Positions 25,304 through 40,357 of a stretch of 64,000 nt of DNA are shown here, piece after piece. Position 1 is the stretch's first letter; every line of letters begins with the position of its first letter. A model generated the notes under the pieces. That model ran no database searches, was not told the origin of the DNA, and saw nothing but the letters and a program-made list of their open reading frames with translations. The DNA comes from Nicotiana tabacum (lineage: Eukaryota; Streptophyta; Magnoliopsida; Solanales; Solanaceae): NCBI RefSeq assembly GCF_000715075.1, contig NC_134081.1:66823153-66887152 (forward strand), written 5' to 3'. The position numbers were made by a program, and so were the translations under genes.

Positions 25304-27348
25304 CTTAGGCCCCAACTCAGTTATCAATCTCTCCAGTATCATGGGCTCACATATCTCATACCACCCAGCCCAAATAATGATAACATCTGATGTAACAATG
25401 AATGATGAACAGAGACTAAGATATGATATGAAAATAAAGAATCATGACTAAGTATATAATTACAGTTAGAGCAGATAAGTCGAAACAACAAAAATAGCCT
25501 CATTAGGTCACAACGGAATAAGCAAATAGCCTAAACATGATTTCTAACATGATTCACGGGTCATATAATTAAACAAGTAGGGAGAACATGGATGTAACAA
25601 GATATAACAGCGAAACAAGTCCGGTCATAGCCTAATCATCAACTAGAATCATGATTTCCTTGGTGCACGCCCACACGCTCGTCACCTAGCATGTGCGTCA
25701 CCTCAATACATCTCATATAACATAGTTACCAGGGTTAAATACTCTCATATCCAAGTTTAGATATGTTACTTACCTCGAACAAGCCAAATCCACTACTGAG
25801 CAAGCCAAACAATACTCTAGAAATGCCATCCCATGCGTATCGACCTCTGAACGGCTCCAAACTAGCCAAAAGCAACTCAAATTATCAAATAACGCTAAAG
25901 GAAACGAACTCAATCTATAAAGGTTGAATCTTTAATCAAACGCCCAAAGTCAACCAAAAAGTCAAACTCTGGCTCGTACCTCGGAACCCAACAAAACATA
26001 AAACATCCGGTAACCCATTCAATTATGAGTCCAACAATACAAATTTCACTCAAATCTAACCCCGAATCGATGTTCAAAACTCAAAAATTTACTTTAGAAA
26101 AATTTAGACAAAAACCCCAATTTCTCTTTCAAAATCACCAATTAATTACCAAAATTGAAGATGGAATCATAGAATAAAATCAATACATAGTAGAAATCAC
26201 TTACCCCAATCCATGTGGTGAAAATCGCCACCAAAATCGCCCAAATATGAGATCCATACCTCAAAATATGATAAAATGACCAAAACCTTCGAAATAGACT
26301 GCTTTAAACACTGCTCCAGAAGTACCCTTCGCGACCGCAATCACCAAGCTCGCGATCGCAATTCAAAAACTTTTCAGCACAGATTTTACCCATCGTGATC
26401 GCGGCCATTTCCCCACGATCACGCTGAACAAATTTCCATTACCCTTCCCAAACTATTCTCACATAGCCTGTAGTATTATGGCCATAACGTTTTTTTACAA
26501 AACTCCAAATGACAAATGTTTGATTTTCTGAAAACTAGACACAAATGGCTACAACCTTTCTTTTTGGATCATCTCCAAATTCCTTATAGATTGCAAGATA
26601 TAAGCTTCCGAAGTCAGCTCGGTGACATCAGAATTTCTTCTTCCTGAAGAACCCTCCGCGAATGCGATTTACATGTGCCTTTTTCCATTTTACTAATCGC
26701 GATCCCGACCAAGTCATACACCCCTGTAGCCAAAAATCAGCAACTAAACATGGCCTAGAAATGGTCTGAAACCACCTTGAAACTCACTCGAGCCTCAAAT
26801 CACACATATTAACATCAAAACCACGAATCGTCGAACAAGATCAATCTCTTAAGTTCATAATCTTCAAACTTCAAACCAAGCATCTGATATCCGGAATAAA
26901 TTCAATTTTGCATACAAGTTCCAAATGACATAACGAACCAATTTCAACTCCGGTAACAATAATTCAAACCCGATATCATCAAAGTCAACTCTCAGTCAAA
27001 CTTATAAATATTCCAAACCTCCAAATTTACAACTTTCGCCAATTAGTACCGAAACCTCCTAGTAATACCCAAATACAAATCCGGGCATATGCCCCAGTCC
27101 AAAATCACCATCCGCGGCTAACGGAACCATCAAAACTATGTTTCGGGTTCAAATATACTAAAGTCAAACTGGGTCAACTCTTCCAACATAAATCTTCAAA
27201 CATGAAATTCTCTTCCAAAATAATTCTAAATCACCCAAAATCGAAACCGACGATACACACAAGTCATAATACATCATATGAAGCTACTCAAGGCTTCAAA
27301 TAGCTGAACGGAATGTAAATACTCAAAACGACCAGTTGGGTCATTGCA

Positions 27349-27360
27349 TTTTCCCCCACT
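27349..27360 (-). other. Polypurine tract of LARD copy 2 (downstream unit)
   Basis: AGTGGGGGAAAA on the minus strand, directly before the LTR start TGCAATGACCCAACTGG. Confidence 0.75.
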
Positions 27361-30300
27361 TAAACATACGTTCGTCCTCGAACATGCCAAGAGTCATTCC
27401 AAAGCCATCAATTCACAGTGTAAACCTACCTTCACATACCCGGGGGTGATCCCACGTCACCCCAATCCATATAAACCTAACAACACAACATAACCGAAGA
27501 TGCTTCCTTCGACCTTAGCTCATAAACCTTGGTACCTAATTTCTAACATCCAGAATTCCACACAAGACCTGAATCTCGCATTTACACACTGTATAAGTCT
27601 GAGCAAGATGTATCAAGCCATAACCATAACCCAAGATGTAATCACATGATATACCACATAACTCGCATACTTGTAGCAATAATTTCCTATCACCGTAGCT
27701 GCTCAAAAACAAACCCAGTACCGGTAAAAATCCTCATATCATATAAAACCTCGCTCAAAACCTTCGTACGCTGTCGATGATGAAATAAACACAAAGAAAC
27801 TCATAACTACTCATTAGACCAATAAGTCATCGAGCTCTTTCTCTCTCGTCCGACAAGAACCAAAGCCGTAATCAAATTCGATAGTATCCATTTTAGGTCC
27901 AATGACCTTATCTCATCAAACGTAGTTGTTCTACTGGCATGCGACACCAATACAACCTAAAGCCACAAACCGTGCAATCCGCACACCAATAAGCAACCAT
28001 TCAAATCTATTCAAAATGGAAATTAACTCAAATGAGAGAACCGTCCCGCAAGCTCAACAATACCACCACAAAATATGAACCAATCACACATTGTAGGACC
28101 AAGACCCACGAATCTATCACAAAGGATCATATCCCAACATACCCTAGCTACAATGTGTGTCCACGTCCAAACACTCGTCCATATGATATACCTCGAGCCA
28201 CAATGATCAAAATAAACAACCGCGCGCAATTAGACATCAAATACACAAAGTGCATGTCCATAACCATAGAGAAATATATAACACAATATACCACCAATAA
28301 GAAAGACCATAACCAAGGCCCAATCAGCCATTCAACATCCCGATAACCATCTAGCTCGAATTTCACCGCACGGCCCAAACAAAAACTCATCTAATGTGCA
28401 AGTAACCAACAGATCACAACCCATTATATCATAGATGAGTAAAACATAGAACATATCAGATATGAATAAGATCAATTCTAACTGAATGGAAAATCCCTCA
28501 ACAATAGGAGTTCGGAGTCATCCAATCTGACCCGGTGTAGAATACACATCCTCATTAGGCCTACCAATGAGCCCCCAAATCAACCCTGGTCATCCACAAA
28601 AAGATAAATAACCCTCTGAAAGACCACAATGACCTAACCATGACACATACTACTATCTGGCTAACTTTGGCCACATCTTCACAGTCCACAACCACGAAAC
28701 AATCTGCTTTTGAGAACTCCTAGTCTCCAAATCCATAAAACACACGAAATACCATAGATGATCCCAACTTCATCACTCTAATGTCTAACGCATCTATCAT
28801 ACACGATCATCCCACGAGGAATACTTCTATAATTCTTCTATGCCACATAGCAAAAATCTGAATATCAGCAGTCGATCAACCAGACGAGTATCGCAATACC
28901 AATGAAGCATCTATAAGTGAAAACTCAGTGCGCCTTCTGAATGTACACTCTTCTCATGTAATACCAAATAGTACCAACATTTTTCTCACCTTCTGAAATC
29001 GTATATGTTGTATAAACTTATGAACTTCCTTTTAAAACTGAACCGTGTAGTTGCACATGCAAATCCCAATCTCACACCATGCACTGCCCCTCATGCCAGT
29101 AGGAAATATCCATCTCAAACCAAGGTAGAAACCATCGAGAACTCTTCGAACCCCATTTGCACATAACTAAGCCATCGGAACTGAATCTCTCTAACTCAAC
29201 CAAGTTACGTAGGTCGCCAAACCCAAGAGTATTTCCGCAAAACACCTGTAGAGTATCACCGCATCATAAGTACAAAAAGAACCGATCATATCCATTATCG
29301 TGCTGATCCAACCTACTACCAAGTTGTCCTATTTCTCCGAGCTCCTTTTGAATTACCCTCAAGTTGACACTTCTCCTTGCCAGAACGCCAACATCCTTAC
29401 CCAAAGCTCACCACAAGAGATCCTAGCATACAATCATACCTCCCTAAGGCCTATAAGTTGTTGCACTCCCTCTAAAGCACCCCAAAGGTACTACAACCGA
29501 GATACCCACTCTGAAGAGACCTTCTGTGAATTTAAAGTTGTTCCTTTTACCTTTCTGATACTAAAATGTAGAATCCATAGTAACACAGAAATACTGCAAG
29601 TCCCAGCACCATCCAATGCAAATCTCATATCTTAACCATATACAAATCCGGAAAATTCTCAATTGCCGCATATAATCTTGAATCCATTAGAACCTTCTTG
29701 AGAATTATACTTTCTGCTCAAATCTCAATTGCACCGCCCAAACGGGCCGAACGACCTGTGCCCTATAAGCACAACAATACCTAAAGAAGTAATCCACACC
29801 CCTAAGAAACGGAGTGAATCCCTTTTCTTAGTACATTACATCCATCACGAACAGCAACCCTAAACCACTCCCAAGACTTCCATATATCCATAAGGTGTAA
29901 TACATCATGCATCCGGAAATTCCTTACTCAAGTCATATTTGAAATCAACATCTTCAAGTCATAACTAATTCACAAGTATGCCCCAAATTGAAATCAGTAC
30001 AACACATTACTGTACAATCAAATCATCATCGATGGCAGACTCCCCCACTTGGCTCAAAGCCATAGAACAAAACATCTGATAACTCACAATACCCATACAC
30101 TATTACTACTATAATCCTGCACTGAAGTTCGACTAAATCCTTCATAAGCTCATGCAACACAAACCATAAAATACCTAAAATCATCTGCTAGGCTCGCACT
30201 CATTCTCGTGACAGACAAGTCAAATTTCTCAACAAATCCAAACTCAAATCGCAACACATATAACCCACTGGTAGAAATAAACCCTCCGCGCAACATCATA

Positions 30301-30974
30301 AGGATCATACATCCGTAGACCACCCCACAAGAGATAGCCCACCTACTTAGCCTCAACTTGGCATTTCACTATGCCCTAACATGGCCACAACCATCATGCA
30401 ATAACTAAATCTTCCCGAGTCTGAATGCATCAACAAAATATAGGAATCTACTTCATCCCATAATTAGACAACTTGAAAGATCCTTCATCACACTCACAAC
30501 TCGAGACTATACAATACGTCAAGACAGAAATCAAGCACCCAATAGACCTTTCCACATCCCAAGCAAACTCTTCTAGCCCAAAAGTCTCGCTCCCAAGGAC
30601 ACTACTGGATATATATGCCAAAAAGCACATGCTCACACAACTGGAACCGCTGATCCCAAGCTACGGTCAAAACCTGGCCTCCAGATTGGCCTATCACCCA
30701 AAACACAAAAAGCACGTCTCGCACCCCATCCATGGAATCACAAGCCGTCAGTGCACAACTAATACCGAACGCTCACATACACATATGAGTGAGTGGTAGG
30801 AATTCAAAAAGATACACTTCAAGCCTAATCAATGTCGCACGATAAAGAATGAAATATGGGAGGTTTATCCTAAATGACCTATAGCCTCTTGAAGATAGGT
30901 ATGGACATCATCATACCGATCCACAAGACTCTACTAGACACTTGTTCATGACTCGTAGAGCCTATGAACCTAGA
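27361..30974 (-). mobile_element. LARD copy 2, complete non-coding internal region
   Basis: 3.6 kb between polypurine tract and primer site. It aligns with 34339-36999 and with 3386-7656. Short frames only. The primer-site end carries the leader-like stretch (reverse complement of a GAGTCATGAACAAGTGTCTA-like region) also seen in the chromovirus leader. Confidence 0.75.
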
Positions 30975-30986
30975 GCCCCGATACCA
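30975..30986 (-). other. Primer-binding site of LARD copy 2
   Basis: The plus strand reads GCCCCGATACCA, that is TGGTATCGGGGC on the minus strand. This matches tRNA-iMet at its first seven bases and differs at two positions after that. It lies three bases from the LTR edge at 30990. Confidence 0.7.
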
Positions 30987-30989
30987 ACT

Positions 30990-33900
30990 TGTCATGACCC
31001 AAAATCTAACTAGTCATGATGGCACCTAACCTCACCCTCTAGGTAAGCCAATTAGTAGCAATCCAATTTAATGAGATTTAATGAGAAAATAAATGATGAA
31101 ATAACTGATCTTTTATACAAAAATCCCAAAGATTGATAGTACAAATCATGAGCTTCTAAGACTTAGAATTTTACAAAGCTGGTATGGAATAAATACATCA
31201 TCTGTTCGAAATATACATAAACAGATTTATAAATCTAAAGCTACCAAGAACAAGAGGCAGCTATAACCAGAACGCATGTACATGATAAATGCTGGCTCCC
31301 TCCACACATAGCAACATCAGCTCCAACATTTGCACGCAAGGTGGAGAAGTGTAGTATGAGTACAACCGACCCCATGTACTCAATAAGTAATAAGCCTAAA
31401 CTTTGGTTGAAAGTAGTGACGAGCTCGAAAAAATAGTCAGAGTCCAACACCAATAGCCAATAACAACTCGTAACAATATAATGAAAGCAGTACAAGTAAT
31501 AACTCAAAAGATATTATGCTCAGCTCGTCCACATTTATGAAAAATAGACATGTTTTTCAAGTATAACAGTAAAAACCAAGTCTTTCACCGAAATAACCAA
31601 ATATGAATATATCAGAAAACTGTGATTTTTCCCAAACGTTCAACAACAGATAAGATATTTCATTATCAGATAGCACAAGGAAAGTACATCTCCATGCCTA
31701 CATGTCAATAAGCATGCCAGGCCATCACTTATTATATACTGTCTAGCATGAGGAATATATATCTCAACACCTATATGTCAATGTACATGTCAAATCATGA
31801 ATGTCACAACACTGTGCAGCATGAGGAAAAACGCATCTCTATGCCTATATGTCAAAATACATGTCAAGTGAATGATTTCATAGTGATAATCCCAGATACT
31901 CACACTCTCAGAGTACTCAATCTGCCTATCGCAAACTCCCACTCATCACATAGAATCACTCACCACTATACGGTGCCTGCGCTCACTGCTGGTATGTCAG
32001 ACTCCAGAGGGGCGGATCCTGCCCAAGTGCTAATATAAAGCCAATATATCGTGATGCGGCGTGCAACCCGATTCCATAATAATATATATAAAGCCTATAA
32101 AGCATGATGTTGCATGCAGCCGATCCATAATAATAAAAAAGCCTATAAGGCCTGCTACGGCGTGCATCCCGATCCATAATAATAATAATGGATATAAAGC
32201 TAATATGGCCTCCTGCAACGTGCAGACCGATCTACAATATCACTAACAACACGACTCTCAAGCCCTAACTCGGCCATCAATCTCTCCAGTCTCACGGGCT
32301 CACATATATCATACCACCCATCCCAAACTATGATAACATCTGATGTAACAATGAATGATGAACAGAGACTGAGATATGATATGCAAATGAAGAATCATGA
32401 CTAAGTATATAATTACAGTTAGAGCAAATAACTCAAAACAACAAAAATAGCCTCATTAGGTCACAACCGAATAAGCAAATAGCCTAAACATGATTTTTAA
32501 CATGACTCAAGGCTCATATAATTAAACAAGTAGGGAGAACATGGATGTAACAAGATATAACAGCAAAACAAGTCCGGTCATAGCCTAATAGACAACTAGA
32601 ATCATGATTTCCCCGGTGCACGCCCACACGCTCGTTACCTAGCATGTGCATCACCTCAATACATCTCATATAACATAGTTACCAGGGTTAAATACTCTCA
32701 TATCCAAGTTTAGATATGTTACTTACCTCGAACAAGCCAAATCCACTACCGAGCAAGCCAAACAATACTCTAGAAATGTTATCCCATACGTATCGACCTC
32801 GGAACGGCTCTAAACTAGCCAAAAGCAACTCAAATTATCAAATAATGCTAAAGGAAACGAACTCAATCGATATAGGTTGAATCTTTAATCAAAAGCCCAA
32901 AGTCAACCAAAAAGTCAAACACGAGTCCAACCATACTAATTTCACTCAAATCCAACTCCTAATCAATGTTAAAAACTCAAAAATTCATTCGGAAAATTTA
33001 GACAAAACCCCCCACTTCTCTTTAAAAATCAACCATTAAGTACCAAAATCGAAGATGAAATCACGGAATAAAATCAATACCGAGTAGAAAACACGTACCC
33101 CAATCAATGTAGTGAAAATTGCCTCCAAAATCGCCCAAATCTGAGCTCCATAGCTCAAAATATGATAAAATGACCAAGACCTTCGAAATAGAGTACTTTA
33201 AACACTGATCTAGAGGTACCCTTGGTGATCGCGGCCACCAACCACGCGATCACGATTCAAAAACTTTTCCAGCACAGATTTTACCTATCGCGATCGCTGC
33301 CATTTCCCCGCGATCACGATGAACAAATTTCCATTACCCTTCCCAAATGCTTCTCAGATAGCTTGTAGTATTATGGACATACCTTTTGGTACATAACTCC
33401 AAATCGTAAATGGTTTGATTTTCTGAAAACTAGACACAAAGGCCTAAAACTTTTATTTTTGGATCATCTCAAAATTCCTTGTACATTATAAGATATAAGC
33501 TTCCGAATTTAGCTCAGTGACAGCAGAATTTCTTCTTCGAGAAGAACCCACCGCGAACGCGATTCATAGGTGCCCTTTTTCCATTACACTCATCGCGATC
33601 GCGTGAATTGGTCGCGATCGCGATGTACACCCATGTAGCCAAAACAAACCAGCCACTAAAATGGTCTGAAGCCAACCCACAATTCACCTGAGCCCCTCGG
33701 GACCCCTTCTGAACATTGGACAAGTCTTAAAACATATTACGGACCTACTCAAGGCCTCAAATCACACATATTAATATCAAAACCACGAATCGTCGATCAA
33801 GATCAATCTCTTAAATTAATAAACTTTAAACTTCGAACAAAGCGTCTGATCCAAGCCTAACCAATCCGGAATGAATTCAAAAATTGCATACAAGTTCCAA

Positions 33901-34327
33901 ATGACATAACGAACCAATTCCAACTCCCGGAACAACAATTCGAACCCGATATCATCAAAGTCAACTCTCGGTCAAACTTATGAAAATTTCAAACCTTCAA
34001 ATTAACAACTTTCGCCAACTAGAGTCGAAACCTCCTACAAATACCCAAATGCAAATCAGGGCATACGCCCAAGTCCAAAATCACCATCCGGACCTAACGG
34101 AACCATCAAAACTCTGTTCTGGGGTCAAATACACAAAATTCAAAATTGGTCAACTCTTCCAACTTAAAGCTTCAAACATGAAATCCATTCTTCCAAAGAA
34201 ATTCCGAATCACCCTAAAATCGAAACTGACGATACACACAAGTCATAATACATCATATGAAGCTACTCAAAGCTTCAAATAGCTGAACGGAATGTAAATG
34301 CTCAAAACAACCGGTTGGGTTGTTACA
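30990..34327 (-). repeat. LARD copy 2, shared middle LTR (3.34 kb)
   Basis: On the plus strand it runs TGTCATGACCCAAAATC to GGGTTGTTACA. It keeps the unexpanded form of the AAT locus at about 32060-32240. The imperfect-palindrome block is at about 33220-33320, with a second at 33540-33620 (CATCGCGATCGCG, GGTCGCGATCGCGATG). Confidence 0.85.
32057..32245. repeat. Unexpanded AAT locus: four short repeat units
   Basis: Four irregular units of roughly 45-60 bp. Each has a GTGCAACCCGATCC-like core followed in most cases by CATAATAATA and an AAGCCTATAA-like spacer. This is the ancestral-looking form of the block that in the partner LTR carries the two long (AAT)n tracts after the same cores. Confidence 0.75.
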
Positions 34328-36999
34328 TTCTCCCCCACTTAAACATATGTTCGTCCTGGAACGTGCCAAGAGTCGTTGCAAAGCCATCAATTCATTGTGT
34401 AAACCCACCTTGCACATACCCGGGGGTGATCCCATGTAACCCTAATACATATAACCCTAACAACACAACATAACCAAAGATTATTCCTTCGACCTTAGCC
34501 CATAAACCTTGGTACCCAATTTCCAACATCCGGAATTCCACACAAGTCCCGAATCCCGCATCTGTACACTGTATAAGTCTGAGTAAGTTGTACCAAGCCA
34601 AAACCATAACCCAAGATGTAATCACATGATATACCACATAATTCGCATACTTGTAGCAATAATTTCCTATCATTGTAGCTGCTCAAAAACAAACCCGGTA
34701 CCGGTAAAAATTGTCATATCATATAAAACCTTCTCAAAACCTTTGTACATTGCCAATGATGAAAGAAACATGCAAAAACGCATAACTACTCATTAGACCA
34801 ACAAGTCATTGAGCTCTCTCTCTCTCGTCTGACAAGAACCAAAGCCAAATTCTAAGTCGGCCTCCAATATTATTCTTCCAAACATACAGTAATCAAATCC
34901 GATAATATCCATTCTAGGTCCAATGACCTTATCTCATCAAAAACAGTTGTTCTACTGACATGACACACCAATACAACCTAAATCCACAAACCATGCATTC
35001 TGCGAACTAATAAGCAACCATTCAAATGTATTCAGCATGGGAAATGACTCAAATGAGAGAATTGTCCCGCAGGCTTAACAAGTACCACCACAAACGCAAT
35101 TCTATGAACCTAACACACATAGTAGGGCCAAGACCCATGAATCTATTACAAAGGATCATATCCCAACATAACCCAACTGCAATGCGTGACCCCATCCAAA
35201 CACCCGCCCATATGAAATACCTCAAACCATAATGCTCAAAATCAACAACCACATGCAATTCCACATCAAATACACGAAGTGCATGACTATAACCATGAAG
35301 AAACAGATAGCACAATATACCACCAATAGGAAAGACCATAACCAAGGTATAGTCATCCATTCAACACCACTATTAGCCATTCAACACCCAAATAACCATC
35401 TCGCTCGAATTTTACCGCACCACCCAAATAGAAACGCGTCTAATGTGCAAGTAACCAACAGATCACAACCCATTGTAGCATACAAGAGTAACACATAGAA
35501 CATATCAGATACGAATAAGATCAACTCTAACCTGGCACATCCCTCAACAACAGCAGTATGGAGTCAACCAATCCGACCCGGTGTAGAATACGCATCCTCA
35601 TTAGGCCTACCAATGAGCCTCTAAATCAATCCCGTTCATCCACAAATAGATAAATAACCCTTCGAAAGTCCACAATGACCTAACCTTAACACATACTACC
35701 ATCTGTCTAACTTTTGCCAAATCTTCACAGTCCGCAACCACGAAACAAATTGCTTCAGAGAACTGTAGTCTCCAAATCCATAGAACACATGAATCACCAT
35801 AACTGATCCCAACTCCACCACTCAAATGTCTAACACATCTCTTATACATGATCATCCCACGAGGAATACTTCTATAATTCATCTGTGCCACATAGCAAAA
35901 ATCTGAAAATCAGCAGTCGATCAACCAGGCGAGTATCGCAATACCAATGAAGCATCTGTAATTCAAAGCTCAGTGCGCCTTCTGAATGTATACTTTTCTC
36001 AGGTAATACCAAATAGTGCCAAAATTTTTCTCACCATCTGAAATCATCTGTGTTGCATAAACTCATGACCTTCCTTTTGAAATTGAATTGTATACTTGCA
36101 CATACAAATCATAATTTCACCCTACGCACCGCCCCTCATGCCAATAGGAAATATCCATCTCAAACTAAGGTATAAACCATCAAGAACTCTTTGAAACCCA
36201 TTTACACATAACCAAACTATCAGAACTGAATCTCTCTAACTCAACCAAGCCACGCAGGTCGCCAAACCCAAGAGTATTGCCACAAAACACCTGTAGAGTC
36301 TCACCGCATCATAAGTACCAAAAGAACAGATCATATCCATTACTGTGCTGATCCAACCTACTATCATGTTGTCCTATTTCTCCGAGTTCCTTTCGAATTA
36401 CCCTCAAGTTGACACTTCTCGTTGCCATAATACCATGATCTTTACCCAAAGCTCACCAACCTAACATAAAACCATACCACCCTAAGGCCTATAAGCCGTT
36501 GCACTACCTCTTAAGCATCCCAAAGGTACCGCAACCGACACACCCACTCTAAAGAGACCTTCTGTGTATTTAAAGTTGTTCCTTTTTCCTTTTTGATACT
36601 GAAATGAATAATCCATAGTGACAAAGAAATACCGCAAGTCCTGGCACCATCCAATGCAAAGCTCAGATCTTAACTATATACAAATCCAGAAAATTCTCAG
36701 TTGCCGCATATAATCTTGAATCCATTAGAACCTTCTTAAGAATTATCCTTTCTACTCAAATCACAATTACACCGCCCAAACGGGCCGAACGACCTGTTCC
36801 TCATAAGAACAACAATACCCAAAGAAGTAATCCACGCCCCTAAGCAACCGAGTGAATCCCTTTTCTTAGTACATTACATCCATCATGAACAGAAACCGTA
36901 AACCACTCCCAAGACATCCATATATCCATAAGGTGTATTACATCATGCATGCAGAAATTCCTTACTCAAGTCATCTTCGAAATCAACATCTTCAAGTCA
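34328..36999 (-). mobile_element. LARD copy 2, partial internal region of the upstream unit
   Basis: It starts with the polypurine tract (TTCTCCCCCACT on the plus strand, 34328-34339) and follows 27349-29980 closely. The match ends in the shared AACATCTTCAAGTCATAA text at about 36999, where a different sequence begins. The leader, primer site and outer LTR of this unit are absent. Confidence 0.75.
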
Positions 37000-37739
37000 T
37001 AAGACTTGATAAATGAGACCTAAGCTTAACTAGTACATGTGAATAGTGTGGGAACCATGTGTATGATTCTAAGATGTAAATTTGTTACATAGGCACGTGA
37101 TATATGAAAGGCATGGCATGGAGAGTAATGATAAATGTGTAGTTCTCTCACGGGAGACAAGAAGTTATGAAATGAGAGTTAAGTGAACCCACAATGAGAA
37201 GACCCTAGCACTATGAATATTATAAAAATCCCAGGAATGTGCGAAGTGGTGTTATACTCCAAAAAGGATATTGACACGAGGGATTTTGATCCCAGGCCTG
37301 TGTGGCTGAATATGAGTAAAGAACTTATGAGGTTAATGCCATGGGGACTTAAATCTCCCTAATAGTCAATCATATACAAGAGGACTAGAGATGTGAAACA
37401 TGTGTCCGTCAAATTGCTAAATTCAAGACTGATGTCGAAATGTGAAACATTCACCACAAGTGGGGAGGAAAGGACCATGCTGAGGCTACTTAAGTGCAAT
37501 AAAACGAGAGTAGGGCCATGTAACTATGATGTTTGGATATTTTTTTGAAGACATGTGTAGTCTAGAAAAGTGGTAAGGGATAACGTGATTCTCTGAAAGG
37601 AAATGCGAAAGATAAACCACTAGTACAAAAATAATGTGGAAGGTTAGGAAATGTAAATTCTTTGTACATGGCAATATACATGACAAGGTCAACAATACTA
37701 GAAACTAAGAGTAAGGTTTGCAAAAGTGTTTTATACTTG
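37000..37739. other. Unassigned 740-bp segment before the gypsy pol fragment
   Basis: It is not similar by eye to the LARD internal region or to gag or protease of the chromovirus, and has many stops in all frames. It could be a non-coding part of the element that supplied the pol fragment, or older host DNA. Confidence 0.3.
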
Positions 37740-40357
37740 TTAAAGAGTCAGGAACAATTGAAAGATTTGTTAGAAAAGGGTTTCATCTGACCTAGTGTGT
37801 CGCCTTGGGGCACACCTGTTCTCTTTGTAAGAAATAAGGATGGGTCACTACGTATGTGTATTGACTATCGACAGCTTAATAAGGTAACAATCAAAAATAA
37901 GTACCCACTGCCAAGGATAGACAACTTGTTTGACCAATTACAAGGTGCTAAGTATTTCTCCAAAATTGATTTACGATCCGGGTATCACCAATTGAAGATC
38001 AGGGAGTGGGATATTCCGAAAATAGCTTTTAGGACCCGGTATGGGCATTTTGAATTTTTGGTGATGTCTTTTGGGCTAACAAATACCCCAGCAGCCTTCA
38101 TGGATCTTATGAATCGAATTTTTAAGCCATTCCTCGACTCTTTTGTGATAGTGTTTATTGACGATATTCTTGTATATTCACAAAGTCGAGAAAATCATGC
38201 CAATCATCTTAGGGTAGTTTTGCAAACTCTGCAGCAGCACCAGTTATATGCAAAGTTTTCAAAGTGTGAATTTTGGCTTGAATCGGTTATATTCTTAGGT
38301 CATGTAGTCTCTAGTGAGGGAATTAAGGTTGATCCTCAGAAAATTTCAGTGGTGAAAAATTGGCCGAGGCCTACATCTCCAACAGAGATTCGCAGTTTCT
38401 TAGGCTTAGCTGAGTATTACAGAAAGTTTGTGGAGGGGTTTTCTACTCTTGCCTCTCCATTGACTAAATTGACGCAGAAGGCAATTAAGTTCCAATGGTC
38501 AGATGCTTGTGAAAAGAGTTTCCAAGTATTGAAAGCATGATTGACTATGGCACCGGTGTTGACTCTACCAGAGGGTATAGATGGAATTGTGGTATATTGT
38601 GATGCTTCAAGAATCGGGCTTGGGTGTGTATTAATGCAACATGGAAAGGTGATAGCTTATGCTTCTAGGCAATTAAAGAATCATGAAAAGAACTATCCAA
38701 CACGTGATTTAGAACTTGCGGCGGTGGTATTTGCATTGAAAATTTGGAGTCATTATTTATATGGGGTCCATGTGGATATATTCACGGACCATAAGAGCCT
38801 TCAATATATTTTCAAACAGAAAGAATTGAATTTGAGGCAGAGAAGATGGCTTGAATTACTCAATGATTATGACATTAATATTTTATACCATCCAGGGAAG
38901 GCTAATGTTGTGGCAGATGCTCTCAGCCGAAAATCTATGGGTAGCATAGCACGCTTGGAGGCATATTAATGGCCATTGGCCAAAGAAGTCCACCGATTGG
39001 CTAGTTTGGGAGTTCGTCTTACGGACTTCAGTGAAGGACGAGTAATTGTGCAAAATAGGGTTGAATCATCACTTGTAGTGGAAGTCAAAGAAAAACAATA
39101 CAACGACCCATTGTTGGTACAATTGAAAGAGGGAATTCATAAACATAAGACCATGGCCTTTTCTCTTAGCATGGATGATGGTACACTAAGGTACCAAGGG
39201 CGACTATGTGTTCCAAATGTGGATGGTCTCCGGGAAAGAATTATGACTGAAGCTCACACTTCTAGGTATTCTGTGCATCCAGGTTCTACAAAAATGTATC
39301 ATGATCTTAAGGAAGTCTATTGGTGGAATGATATGAAGAGGAATGTGGCGGACTTTGTGGCAAGATGTCTGAATTGTCAGCAAGTGAAGGCCGAACACCA
39401 AAGGCCTGGTAGGTTGGCACAAAACATAGAAATTCCAATATGGAAGTGGGAAATGATTAACATGGACTTTGTGGTAGGATTATAGCGCACTCCGCGCAAG
39501 TTTGACTCAATTTGGTTGATTGTGGATCGACTCACGAAATCTGCACACTTTTTGCCGGTTAAGTCTACCGACACAGTGGAGCAGTATGCTCAGTTGTATA
39601 TCAAAGAAATAGTCAGGTTGCATGGCACCCCAGTTTCCATGATTTCTAATCGGGGAGCACAATTCACTGCTAATTTTTGGAAGAAATTTCAGCAAGGTTT
39701 GGGTACTTAGGTGAATCTTAGTATGTCCTTTCACCCGCAGACTGACGGGCAGGCAAAGCAGACTATTCAAATGCTTGAGGATATGTTGCGTGCTTGTGTA
39801 CTGGACTTCAAAGGTAGTTGGGATGATTATTTACCACTTATAGAATTTGCATACAACAATAGCTATCATGCTAGCATTCAGATGGCACCATTTGAGGCTT
39901 TATATGGTAGGAGATGTAGATCTCCAATTGGGTGGTTCAAAATTGGGGAAGCAGATTTGATAGGGCCAGACCTTGTTCATCAGGCTATGGAAAAAGTTAA
40001 AATCATTAAGGAACGGTTGAAGACAGCTCAAAGTCGTCAGAAATCCTATTCGGATGTTCGTCGTAGGGATTTGGAGTTCAAAGAAGATGATTGGGTATTC
40101 TTGAAAGTTTCCCCCATGAAGGGTGTAATGCGATTTGGTAAGAAAGGGAAATTGAGTCTGAGGTATGTCGGACCGTACAAAATCATTCAGAGGATCGGTG
40201 AGGTGGCGTACAAGCTTGAGCTACCACCTGAGATGTCATTAGTACACCCGGTGTTTCATGTGTCTATGTTGAAGAAAGTAGTTGGAGATCCGACACTCAT
40301 TGTTCCGGTTGAGACTATTGAGGTAAATGAGAAATTGAATTACGAAGAGATTCCATG
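37740..40357 (+). pseudogene. Gypsy (Tekay-type) pol fragment: RT, RNase H, integrase
   Basis: One reading frame spans RT to integrase with no frameshift, interrupted only by stops at 37788 (TGA), 38538 (TGA), 38967 (TAA), 39483 (TAG) and 39708 (TAG). RT is otherwise well kept, including IDYRQLNKV and an intact FIDDILVYS box (about 38154-38180). RNase H motifs [33 protein letters not shown] and VVADALSRK are intact. Integrase has the zinc-binding HPGSTKMYHDLKEVYWW and CLNCQ and the first core Asp (MDFVVGL). The second core Asp is Asn (ISNRGAQF) and the core Glu is Lys (DGQAKQTIQ), so it would be inactive. Gag, protease and N-terminal RT are missing. The frame leaves homology just after NYEEIP, before the chromodomain. 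Confidence 0.92.
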
